DNA from: CAZQWJ01 sp964597265 | GTDB taxonomy: Bacteria; Patescibacteriota; 4484-211; JAGQKX01 | Reading direction: 5' to 3' | Length of the DNA stretch: 21,127 nt | Assembly (NCBI GenBank): GCA_964597265.1 | Contig: CAZQWJ010000021.1 | Coordinates: forward strand, 1 to 21,127 | Position numbers and translations under genes: made by a program | Part shown: positions 12,532 to 20,169 of the stretch, piece after piece | Numbering within the stretch: position 1 is the stretch's first letter | Layout of the letters: the number at the start of each line of letters is the position of its first letter | The notes under the pieces: model-generated | What the model saw: only the letters and a program-made list of their open reading frames with translations | Databases searched by the model: none | What the model was told of the DNA's origin: nothing

Positions 12532-14936
12532 TTATACACGGTGTAATCGGTGGGCAACAAACTTGCGCATTTCAACGTATAACAACGGTACAAACGCCCC
12601 GATCAAGACAATGTCCAACACATACCAAGGCAAGGGTACGGCTTTGAACAAAGTATTTCCTATTGGGGTATATAGGACAAGCCCTTGCAGGCCTAACGAA
12701 ATAGCAATCGTCGCCAATAGCAATTTGTTCGTACCCAGGCCCAGGCGGAAGAGAGAAAACTTCTCAGACCGATTGTTAAGTGCATGGACAAGTTGTGCGA
12801 CTGCCAAGGTCGAAAATGCCACTGTCCGTGCTACTTCATCTCCATACAGGTGGTAGGTATATATGAACGCCACCAACGCACCTACGCCGATAACAAGCCC
12901 TTCCAGGCTCATTTGCACCCATCGGTGTTTGGTCAAAATCCCCTCTTTTGAGTTGCGCGGAGGCACATTCATCACGTCAAGCTCAGGCGAATCCATCCCG
13001 AGCGCCAACGCAGGCAGACCATCAGTCACCAGGTTGATCCACAACAGCTGAATAGGCAGAAGTGGCGCAGGATAACCAAGCAAAATAGCAAAAAACACAA
13101 TGAATATCTCAGAAAAGTTACATGAGATAAGATACCGTATAAATTTGATCAAATTGGCAAAAACGACCCGCCCTTCACGTACCGCCGAAACTATCGTGGC
13201 ATAATTATCATCTTGCAAAACCAAGTCAGCCACTTCTCGCGAAACATCGGTGCCTTCTATCCCCATCGCAATACCAATATCGGCCGCTTTGATAGCTGGG
13301 GCATCATTGACACCGTCTCCCGTCACCGCAACTTTGGCGTGATACTTCTTTTGAAAAAGTTTGACCAAACGCAGTTTCTGCTCAGGGTTAACGCGGGCAA
13401 ACACATGCAGTGAATCCAGACGTTTTTCCAAATCATCATCAGAGATATCTGCCAATTCGGTGCCAGTCATTACTTCTGACTCTTGACTTGCCAAACCTAA
13501 CTGCTCGGCAATTGCCAAGGCAGTAAGTTTNNNNNNNNNNNNNNNNNNNNNNNNNNNNNNNNNNNNNNNNNNNNNNNNNNNNNNNNNNNNNNNNNNNNNN
13601 NNNNNNNNNNNNNNNNNNNNNNNNNNNNNNTTTGCGTAACCGTAACCATGTATTTGGTATCCGAGTCGAATGGAATTTCAAAAAGGACATGATACGTATC
13701 CCGCACGTGCGTACTATCCATACCAGCCTCGTGTGCTGCCAACAACAGCGCTACCTCTGTTTGATCACCAACTTCCTCCTGGCCATTATCATCAAACGCC
13801 ACACTGGCGTCCGAATTGACCACGCCATTCGTCAACAATGCCTCGAGCGCTTGTGATTGTGCAAGTTGATCTGTTAACTGTTTGGTTTCGCCAACCCAAT
13901 CCCTCAACACTACTGATGCAACGCGGATACGGTTTTGAGTAAGAGTTCCGGTTTTGTCGCTACAAATAATACTTGTTGCACCCAGTGTCTCAACCGCAGG
14001 AAGTTTTTTGACAATAGCCTTCTGCTTGGCCATTCTGGTTACTCCAAGACTTAGCACAATAGTAACCACTGCCGGCAGACCTTCGGGTATAGCCGCAACT
14101 GCCAATGCCACTGAGGTGAGAAACATATCGATAAGCGTTGCGGCATGGACCAAAACGCCTACCGCAAAAACTACCACAATAACCACTCCTGCAGCCAAGG
14201 ACAGCCTTTTTCCTACCCCATCAAGTTCTTTTTGAAGTGGTGTTTCTCCTGCTTCCTGTTCAGATAACAGTGTGGAAATCTTGCCAATTTCGGTCAACGC
14301 GCCAGTTGCAACCACAATAGCCCTACCTCGCCCACTTGCAATGATCGTGTCTTTGAACACCATATTATGCTGATCACCTAAGGCCAAATGCCCATCTTCC
14401 AAAGCGTCTGCATGTTTGTCTACTGGCAGTGATTCTCCCGTCAAGATTGCCTCGGACGTAGTGAGATTAAATCCTTCGATCACGCGTGCATCAGCAGGCG
14501 CCTTATCTCCGGCAGTAAGTTCGATCACATCCCCAGGCACCAACTCAGCTATAGGTAGCTTATGCTTTTCTCCATCCCTATATACCAAGGCAAATTGGGC
14601 AGATAGTTTTTTGAGTGCCTCTAACGATTTCTCTGCTTTATACTCCTGAATAAACCCCAGCACGCCATTCATCAGCACAATGACAAAAATAACCGCAGCA
14701 TCAACGTGTTCACCAAGTAAAAACGAAATTATTGTTGCACCAATCAATACCAAGACCAACACATTGGTGAATTGACTGAAGAACTTTTTTAGAAGAGATT
14801 CTTTGGAGGGTTCTGGAAGTGCGTTGAGGCCATATTGCTCTTGTCGCTGTTGTATGTCGCTTGCAACAAGGCCTCGCGACGGATCTACAGCAAGCTCTTG
14901 TGAGACTTCTTGAATTGTTTTGGCATACCAGTGCAT
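12532..14936 (-). CDS. P2A (calcium-type) cation-transporting P-type ATPase, interrupted by an assembly gap
   Basis: An ATP-driven cation exporter. Visible are the cation ATPase N-terminal domain, actuator loop with ILTGESLPVDK, M4 IPEGLPA, phosphorylation motif DKTGTLT, hinge GDGVNDAPAIKAADIGIAMG, M5 ISCNFSEIF (Asn-x2-Glu) and M6 WINLVTDGLPA, matching SERCA's calcium residues. In M8 the SERCA Glu908 position is Gln (AVAQLVHALN), as in plasma-membrane calcium pumps, suggesting one ion per cycle. The gap at 13531-13630 removes the KGAPE segment and the DPPR/TGD region, about 115-125 residues, so the frame change is artefactual and this is one gene. ATG 14936 lies six bases after TATAGT. The flavoprotein gene follows closely. 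Confidence 0.93.
13531..13630. other. Assembly gap (100 N) inside the P-type ATPase gene
   Basis: Exactly 100 N. Flanking protein ends at YMVTVTQ and resumes at KLTALAIAEQLGL. Family alignment predicts roughly 350-375 missing bases. Confidence 0.95.
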
Positions 14937-14942
14937 TGTAAG

Positions 14943-14971
14943 ACTATACTATCAAATATCACTCGCTGAAA
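14943..14971 (-). promoter_or_regulatory. Promoter of the P-type ATPase gene
   Basis: TTTCAG (14966-14971), a 17-base spacer and TATAGT (14943-14948) on the minus strand, then six bases and the ATG. The -35 hexamer is weak and is the complement of the one used by the tRNA promoter. Confidence 0.5.
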
Positions 14972-14994
14972 ATACCTACAAAGTGATGTACAAT
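14966..14994 (+). promoter_or_regulatory. Promoter of tRNA-Thr
   Basis: CTGAAA (14966-14971), a 17-base spacer and TACAAT (14989-14994). Predicted start near 15001, about nine bases before the mature tRNA. Confidence 0.55.
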
Positions 14995-15009
14995 TACACA
15001 CAAATGCAA

Positions 15010-15085
15010 GCCGACATAGCTCAATCGGCAGAGCGGCGGTATCGTAAACCGCAGGTTGTCGGTTCGATTCCGACTGTCGGCTCCA
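15010..15085 (+). tRNA. tRNA-Thr (anticodon CGU), with encoded CCA
   Basis: A complete cloverleaf. The acceptor stem GCCGACA pairs perfectly with TGTCGGC, the D arm is GCTC/GAGC, the anticodon stem GCGGT/ACCGC carries loop ATCGTAA with anticodon CGT (reads ACG), and the T arm GTCGG/CCGAC has loop TTCGATT. The variable region is five bases, the discriminator is U, and CCA is encoded at 15083-15085. Confidence 0.97.
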
Positions 15086-15145
15086 CTATACTTGTCTAAC
15101 CCACACCTACGTTCCTGACCCATTGCGTGTAGAGAGTTTCTCATA

Positions 15146-15151
15146 TATGCT
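15146..15151 (+). promoter_or_regulatory. -10 element of the DUF421 gene (leaderless arrangement)
   Basis: TATGCT followed by six bases (GTTAGC) and the ATG at 15158. TTGCGT at 15123-15128 is a possible -35 at 17-base spacing. Confidence 0.45.
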
Positions 15152-15157
15152 GTTAGC

Positions 15158-15664
15158 ATGGAGACACAGCTGATTATACCTACCACCTCGGAACTAACCA
15201 CAACAGTCTTACGTACCGTTATTATCTTTTTGTATACATTTCTCCTGTTGCGTATTCTTGGCAAACGACAAGTGTCCCAATTCACCTGGTTTGATATTTT
15301 GCTTATTGTAGCGCTGGGTTCTGCAGTAGGTGACGTTATGATTTATCCCGAACATACTGTAGCAGTACTCACCTCCATGACTGCCATCTTCATCGTGATT
15401 ATTTTGGTCCGCATTTTGACCAAGCTCATTCAAAAGAGTACTACGCTAGAAACAGCAATCGAAGGCCAAGAGATACTTCTGGTACACAATGGACGTATCA
15501 ACCCCGATGCTCTCAACAAAGCTGACATAACAGAGCGTGAATTTTATACATTACTTCGAGAAAAAGGCTATATGTCCCTGCAAGGAATTGACTCGGTTAT
15601 TTTGGAGACAAACGACGCTATCAGTATTGTTAAAAAACGCCCACGACGCAAGAAGCTCAGCTAA
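15158..15664 (+). CDS. DUF421 (YetF-like) membrane protein
   Basis: A 168-residue protein with three membrane segments (about residues 14-31, 42-60 and 65-87) followed by a soluble C-terminal domain and a basic tail (KKRPRRKKLS). Family marks are LLRILGKRQVSQFTWFDILLIVALGSAVGD and the C-terminal GQEILLVHNGRINPDALNKADITEREFYTLLREKGY. DUF421 proteins are widespread in Firmicutes and other bacteria (YetF, YdfR); their function is not established, and spore-related roles of some Bacillus members cannot be carried over. No Shine-Dalgarno precedes the ATG, but a TATGCT lies exactly six bases upstream. It follows the tRNA on the same strand and ends 70 bases before the Ig-like protein gene. Confidence 0.9.
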   Translation: METQLIIPTTSELTTTVLRTVIIFLYTFLLLRILGKRQVSQFTWFDILLIVALGSAVGDVMIYPEHTVAVLTSMTAIFIVIILVRILTKLIQKSTTLETAIEGQEILLVHNGRINPDALNKADITEREFYTLLREKGYMSLQGIDSVILETNDAISIVKKRPRRKKLS

Positions 15665-15734
15665 TTACAACTACTAATCCTCAAAATAAGCACGCCAAAA
15701 AACAGTTGAAGTGATACAATAGGGTCAACAAGGT

Positions 15735-16520
15735 ATGATCAGCAGGTTTCATCAACGAAAAAATCGAAAAGGCAAGCAATACACGTATGTACCCAATCAA
15801 TCCTTACGGGCTGAGGAGGTGGCAGTGTATAGAAAATTGGCCTTTACTGCAGTCTTAGTCATTGGTTTCGCCATTAGTTTGTACCTCTGGGGCATTCCGC
15901 TGGTTGTTCAGCTTGGCGGATTCTGGCAACAATTCGGAGCGAACACACCAAGTGAGATTGCCGATCAAACCAACAATAGCACTATCATCTCTCCACGCCT
16001 CAACCCGCTGCCTTCGACGGTCAACTCGCTTGATCAAATTGTCATCTCCGGAACAGCACCTGCAGGTTTTGACGTTGCAATATTCATCAACGACGAAAAA
16101 CAGGTCACGGTCTTGTCTGATGCATCAGGCAATTTTGAAGTCAAAGACCTCAAACTTAACGAAGGCGATAATACGATTTATGCCAAGACTATTGCTCGCG
16201 AACAGGAAAGCGACTCTTCCAACGTTCAGTTAGTTAACTATGACACTACCCCGCCCAAATTAAGTATCATCCAACCGGCCAATGGCAGTACGGTCAGCGA
16301 GGATAAAGTGACTGTCGTTGGCAATACCGAACCACAGGCGCGACTGACCATCAATGATATGCAGGTCATAGTCAACGCCACGACTGGGGATTTTTCACGA
16401 GAGATTTCTCTACAGGAAGGCAGCAACAGGATCAAGCTTGAAGCCGTAGATCGGGCAGGCAATACAACAGTGATCGAAATCACCATCAGTCGCGAGGAGT
16501 CATCTGAGTCCGAGGAGTAA
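15735..16520 (+). CDS. Membrane-anchored protein with two Ig-like repeats
   Basis: A 261-residue protein with a strongly basic cytoplasmic N terminus (about 33 residues), one membrane segment (about 35-60) and an outside portion with two related beta-sandwich repeats (about 84-168 and 169-256) of the glucodextranase B/bacterial Ig-like type. The second shows TTPPKLSIIQPANGSTV and GSNRIKLEAVDRAGNT, and the first GDNTIYAKT. Such repeats usually act as spacers or adhesive modules on the surface. Start choice: ATG 15735 has TACAAT 14 bases upstream but only AAGG one base before it. An in-frame GTG at 15825 has AGGAGG five bases before it and would give a short-tailed form. The acidic tail SREESSESEE overlaps the 3' end of the opposing ligase-type gene by 35 bases. 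Confidence 0.82.
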   Translation: MISRFHQRKNRKGKQYTYVPNQSLRAEEVAVYRKLAFTAVLVIGFAISLYLWGIPLVVQLGGFWQQFGANTPSEIADQTNNSTIISPRLNPLPSTVNSLDQIVISGTAPAGFDVAIFINDEKQVTVLSDASGNFEVKDLKLNEGDNTIYAKTIAREQESDSSNVQLVNYDTTPPKLSIIQPANGSTVSEDKVTVVGNTEPQARLTINDMQVIVNATTGDFSREISLQEGSNRIKLEAVDRAGNTTVIEITISREESSESEE

Positions 16521-17724
16521 TTTCAACCATCACCAACAATAACCAGAACATCATCGCCAGGTCGTTTTTGAAATACGGCACATCAACCAATCCGTGTAAC
16601 AACCAATACCCTATTCCTAGCCATACAAACGTCACACCATTCGAAACCATCATCAACTGTCCGAGCTTTTTGAAAAGCATCAGAAAACCAAATACCCCCA
16701 GTACCCCCAATTCAACCCACACACTCATAAAAAAATTGTGCGGATACTCAACAGGCTCTGCATCACACGTTACATAGTTGGCGGAATAAACCTCTTTGAA
16801 GCCAGACAGACCCGTGCCAATGAGCCAATGATCATTGAGCAGGTTTGCTGTTCCCTCCCAAAGGCACAACCGCACTTGTCCCGTCCCTCCGGGTCGCACC
16901 CAGGGGTTATCAACCTCAGGAGCAAAACGCGGAGCTAGAGCTAAAAACGCTAAAGAGAGAAAAAAAGTCCCTGTCACAATGCCGTAAAAAATACGGTGGG
17001 GTGGTATGTATTTCGAAACAACCACCGCCACCACCATCACGCTTAGCGCCAACATCCCGCCCAATGATCTCGTGAACCCAAATACGAGTAAGAGAAATAT
17101 GCCGATACCTATCAACAAGGTTTTGGCGTGAGTAAGGTTTGGGAGAGTTAAAATATCCTCACGTTTTTTGCTTATCAACCAGCCAATTAACATGACCAGC
17201 ACCGGACCAAGAAATAACGCCAACGCATTGCCGTTATTAAATACCGCATGCGCACGATCAAACTGATGATCTGTAACAATGCCACTACCAAATACATATT
17301 GCATAAATCCCAATATAGAAAGCCATACACTGGCACCCAACAATCCAGCAGCGATTGCTTTGTGTATCTTAGGCCCGATGTCCAGACGGCCAAACTCGAC
17401 CAAGGCATAAAACACCAGTATCGGCTCCCAGAGATATGCTCGGGCAATCCCCAATGCCGCCATGCGATCCGGTGTGACCCACACGCTTATAAGCGAAGCA
17501 GCAAGGAGTATATATATAGGAAGATCAAAATTAGAACGTGGTACCGAAAAGTTTCGTGTAGCCACCCGCCACACAACCCAAAACACTAACAATATCCAAA
17601 CCAGCAACTCTAAGAGCGTTGTCGGCAACATACCAAAATAACTCCACCGCACTACATACACCGGCAAGAATAAGGCTATAAGAAACGTATATGCCGGCAC
17701 TAATTGTGTAACTGTATTCGTCAT
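16486..17724 (-). CDS. O-antigen ligase/polymerase family membrane protein (second of pair)
   Basis: A 412-residue protein with about ten to twelve membrane segments. The Wzy/WaaL superfamily pattern is visible: AHAVFNNGNALALFL (usually an NPN-type motif), SLGGMLALSVMVVAV (the S-x-G-x3-A segment), RLCLWEGTANLLNDHWLIGTG in the large loop, then PHNFFMSVWVELGVLGVFGF. Members polymerise or transfer lipid-linked glycans outside the cytoplasmic membrane. Which one applies cannot be read from sequence, and if this is a CPR cell without lipopolysaccharide the acceptor may be a protein or another lipid. Its ATG overlaps the upstream stop as ATGA, so the two paralogous proteins are translationally coupled. 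The 3' end overlaps the Ig-like gene on the other strand. Confidence 0.88.
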   Translation of the reverse strand: MTNTVTQLVPAYTFLIALFLPVYVVRWSYFGMLPTTLLELLVWILLVFWVVWRVATRNFSVPRSNFDLPIYILLAASLISVWVTPDRMAALGIARAYLWEPILVFYALVEFGRLDIGPKIHKAIAAGLLGASVWLSILGFMQYVFGSGIVTDHQFDRAHAVFNNGNALALFLGPVLVMLIGWLISKKREDILTLPNLTHAKTLLIGIGIFLLLVFGFTRSLGGMLALSVMVVAVVVSKYIPPHRIFYGIVTGTFFLSLAFLALAPRFAPEVDNPWVRPGGTGQVRLCLWEGTANLLNDHWLIGTGLSGFKEVYSANYVTCDAEPVEYPHNFFMSVWVELGVLGVFGFLMLFKKLGQLMMVSNGVTFVWLGIGYWLLHGLVDVPYFKNDLAMMFWLLLVMVEITPRTQMTPRD

Positions 17725-17744
17725 CTCGAGCTTGCCGAGAGATC
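17720..17744 (+). repeat. REP-like palindromic element, GTCATCTCGAG type, copy 2 (inside coding sequence)
   Basis: GTCATCTCGAG, centre CTTGC, then CGAGAGATC; identical in both arms to 1398-1422. It spans the overlap of the two ligase-type genes and encodes the last residues (DLSASSR) and UGA of the upstream gene and the ATG of the downstream one. Confidence 0.7.
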
Positions 17745-19007
17745 TCCCTCCCTCTCAGCATAAAATATTCCAAGTATCACCCACATCCACGCCATAATCC
17801 ACGTATAAAACAGCGAGTTCACAAACTGCGTATGCACCATGAGCGAAGCAAAACTACCCGAAACTATAAGCCCTAGTGCACGAATATGTAGGGGAGAAGT
17901 CTTTGTAAAAAATGCCTTAAACCCATTCCACATTACTGCTCCCACAAACAACATGTACAATACCAATCCCGGAATACCTGTTGTGGCGAGTAAAAATAGC
18001 AAGCTTGAGTCAGAGCCTGCTCCTGCGTGACCACCGGAATAATTTACTCCACGATCATCGCGGAAATAACCTTCCCGATCCTGCGCATATCGAAACGCGT
18101 TAAACCCCACTCCAAACCACGGATCATCCTTTACAATAGTCAATGTCTGTTCATAACTGGCAAATCGCAGCTGTACGGTTTCGTCAAACTCAAGAGCACC
18201 TAGCACCCTTGTCTGTACCCGAGGGATGAAGATAAAACTCAGCACCCCAACAAACACACAAACCAGCAATAGCAACCGAGAGCGAAGCAAACCAATCACC
18301 CCAACTGCAGCCGCCATTGCGACATATGTGCTACGCGAGAATGTCAGGATCACTCCTACTCCACCCATACCTGCCAATAACCACAATATCCACCACCGAG
18401 CAGGCTGGTATAAGGAAAACAGTACTAGCCCAGCAATCAAAATTAATCCAAGAATAATAAACATCCCTGCAAAGTTAGGATCAAGAAACGTCGACAGGAG
18501 TCGGTAATAGTGCGGGTCCCATCCATGCTGCACAAACCGTGAGAAATTAGGGAAAAGCACAAATTGTATAAACCCTAACAGGATGAAAACAAACTGTGCA
18601 TATATCAACAAACGAATTACTTTCAGCGAAAACGTGCCCAATGTGCCGTTTGCTTTTTCTTCCTCCTTTGCCTCCACGCCCAAACTATACGTAATCACAA
18701 ACAACAGCCCATACTCCACCCATCTGACCCAATACATCGCCGCCACTGCCCATTGCATCCCCCCGATCCACCGGAGCCCGAATACAAGACAGATGAGTGA
18801 CCACATACCAAAAAGCACTAAAAGGACCGCATGAGGAGGTAGCGTGATATTTTTTTTGACCAACAGTGCGTGCAACAGCCACGTCACAATCACCACCGGC
18901 AGTATCACATCAAGGGCTGTGAATGCCACCTCGCCAAACGGCAATCGTGTCAAATTTCCAAGCGGTAACAGCAACAATAGCAGATACAAAAAATATTTAG
19001 CTAACAT
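17721..19007 (-). CDS. O-antigen ligase/polymerase family membrane protein (first of pair)
   Basis: A 428-residue polytopic membrane protein with about eleven hydrophobic segments. Superfamily motifs are clearer than in its neighbour: STFLDPNFAGMFIILGLIL (DPN-F-A), TFSRSTYVAMAAAVGVIGLL (SRS-x3-A), LRFASYEQTLTIVKDDPWFGVGFNAF and SDSSLLFLLATTGIPGLVLY. The large loop between them would hold the catalytic region. The predicted role is polymerisation or transfer of a lipid-linked glycan made by the nearby glycosyltransferases. The C-terminal tail (EREGDLSASSR) is encoded by a REP-like element, not by family-conserved sequence. No Shine-Dalgarno precedes the ATG. Confidence 0.9.
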   Translation of the reverse strand: MLAKYFLYLLLLLLPLGNLTRLPFGEVAFTALDVILPVVIVTWLLHALLVKKNITLPPHAVLLVLFGMWSLICLVFGLRWIGGMQWAVAAMYWVRWVEYGLLFVITYSLGVEAKEEEKANGTLGTFSLKVIRLLIYAQFVFILLGFIQFVLFPNFSRFVQHGWDPHYYRLLSTFLDPNFAGMFIILGLILIAGLVLFSLYQPARWWILWLLAGMGGVGVILTFSRSTYVAMAAAVGVIGLLRSRLLLLVCVFVGVLSFIFIPRVQTRVLGALEFDETVQLRFASYEQTLTIVKDDPWFGVGFNAFRYAQDREGYFRDDRGVNYSGGHAGAGSDSSLLFLLATTGIPGLVLYMLFVGAVMWNGFKAFFTKTSPLHIRALGLIVSGSFASLMVHTQFVNSLFYTWIMAWMWVILGIFYAEREGDLSASSR

Positions 19008-19058
19008 ACATGTAAAGAATTAGGTGGTAAGTACAAAAGTCAGCCTTGTTACGTTCTA

Positions 19059-19082
19059 GATTCCAGCTTTCGCTGGAATGAC
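19059..19082 (-). repeat. REP-like palindromic element, GTCATTCCAGC type
   Basis: ATTCCAGC (19060-19067) and GCTGGAAT (19072-19079) form an 8-bp stem with a TTTC loop. Read on the minus strand it begins GTCAT, as the other elements do. It lies between the GT2 gene and the first ligase-type gene. No T-run follows, so it is not a classical terminator. Confidence 0.6.
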
Positions 19083-19116
19083 ATATAGTAGTTAGACCCT
19101 ATTTCAGTTCTCTGTC

Positions 19117-19144
19117 GTCCGGTCCACCAGCTTGCGAACGGACC
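19117..19144. repeat. Imperfect inverted repeat (GGTCC/GGACC) after the GT2 gene
   Basis: GTCCG (19117-19121) can pair with CGGAC (19139-19143), or GGTCC (19121-19125) with GGACC (19140-19144). It follows the GT2 stop by nine bases. It could be an RNA-protective hairpin or another short repeat; there is no U-tract. Confidence 0.4.
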
Positions 19145-19152
19145 AGGCCATA

Positions 19153-20169
19153 CTAATACTGCCCACCAACAACCCCTTTCCAATATCCTCTATTATAGTG
19201 GTATCCAAGCACAATTTTATTGAGAAATGGCACATTCCAACGATACTGTACCCGTTGGGCGATTTTCTCCAGTGGCCATACCACAACCGGATTGAATATC
19301 ACTGACGTGATTATAACTAATAGTAAGCGATAGCGATCAAACAGCGCACCCAACTTGAGATGCGACACATTATACAAAAATGATCTTTTCTCGCCGGCCC
19401 ACGAGAAGTCAGGATGCTTTTTGTGTAGGATATGGGTAAACAACCCTTCCGCATACTTACGTTTTTTGATACTGTCCAAATCTCTTACATGATCGTGCCC
19501 CGCACGCGCATGCGGGGCAAAATACATCTGCATACCTCTCTTATGTAGCCTCCAAGCCAGTTCTGTATCTTCGTACACTGCAATTCCCGACCCCGGTAGG
19601 ACAAACGACTCCTCAAATCCACCTTCTGATCTGATAAACGACGTCTTAAGCGACAGATTGGATGTATAAAACAAAAGATAATCAGCAGGAATCAGTCCGT
19701 CAGAACCAGGCTCCAGCGAGCTGAACCGCTCATAGTCGAATTGTTCACTATGATCCAAATAACGCAAAAACGGCGTCCGCGGCAACCCTTCATACCAGTA
19801 CGTCAAGCCTACTATCACTGCCTGCTCTTCGGGATGTGCTTGGTGTGCATCATAATGCACTTTGAGGAAATCCTGCTCAATATAAATATCATCCTGGATA
19901 AACACGACTATCTCATGCTGTACTGCTTGTAAAGCAGTGTTGCGAGTACGCGCTGCGCCGCTATTACGAGGGTTGGTAATTAAAACAAACGGGTATGTAT
20001 CTTGCAATCGCTTCAATACGTCTGCAGTGCCATCCGTAGAACCATCGTCAATCACAATGACCTCGTACAATTCCTGTGACAAGCTTTGCGAAAACACATG
20101 CTCAATTGCACGCGCCACTGTTTTTTCTGCTTGATAACATGGAATGATAACTGACAGTTTATGTGGCAT
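19153..20169 (-). CDS. Family 2 (GT-A) glycosyltransferase
   Basis: Transfers a sugar from a nucleotide donor in the cytoplasm, probably to a growing lipid-linked glycan. The 338-residue protein starts directly with the GT2 domain (MPHKLSVIIPCYQAEKTV), then DDGSTDGT, NPRNSGAARTRNTAL, the metal-site region FIQDDIYIE and the acceptor-side acid in VYEDTELAWRL. The C terminus has a hydrophobic stretch (LLLVIITSVIFNPVVVWPL) and a basic end, suggesting membrane association. The frame is open to 20280, but ATG 20169 places the fold at the N terminus and overlaps the GT4 stop by 11 bases, so the two are coupled. The sugar donor cannot be predicted. Confidence 0.9.
   Translation of the reverse strand: MPHKLSVIIPCYQAEKTVARAIEHVFSQSLSQELYEVIVIDDGSTDGTADVLKRLQDTYPFVLITNPRNSGAARTRNTALQAVQHEIVVFIQDDIYIEQDFLKVHYDAHQAHPEEQAVIVGLTYWYEGLPRTPFLRYLDHSEQFDYERFSSLEPGSDGLIPADYLLFYTSNLSLKTSFIRSEGGFEESFVLPGSGIAVYEDTELAWRLHKRGMQMYFAPHARAGHDHVRDLDSIKKRKYAEGLFTHILHKKHPDFSWAGEKRSFLYNVSHLKLGALFDRYRLLLVIITSVIFNPVVVWPLEKIAQRVQYRWNVPFLNKIVLGYHYNRGYWKGVVGGQY

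Noticed and set aside
12532..14936. P-type ATPase as two separate genes
   Set aside because: The apparent second start is an internal TTG beside the gap; the two halves are the N- and C-terminal parts of one pump.
14959..15285. Minus-strand open frame of 108 codons across the tRNA
   Set aside because: It is the antisense of the tRNA; the SRNRTDNLRFTIPPLCRLSY-like reading is the well-known false protein made by tRNA antisense frames.
19104..19286. 60-codon minus-strand frame overlapping the GT2 3' end
   Set aside because: It is a second frame over the GT2 C terminus and the GGTCC/GGACC repeat, with no start signals.
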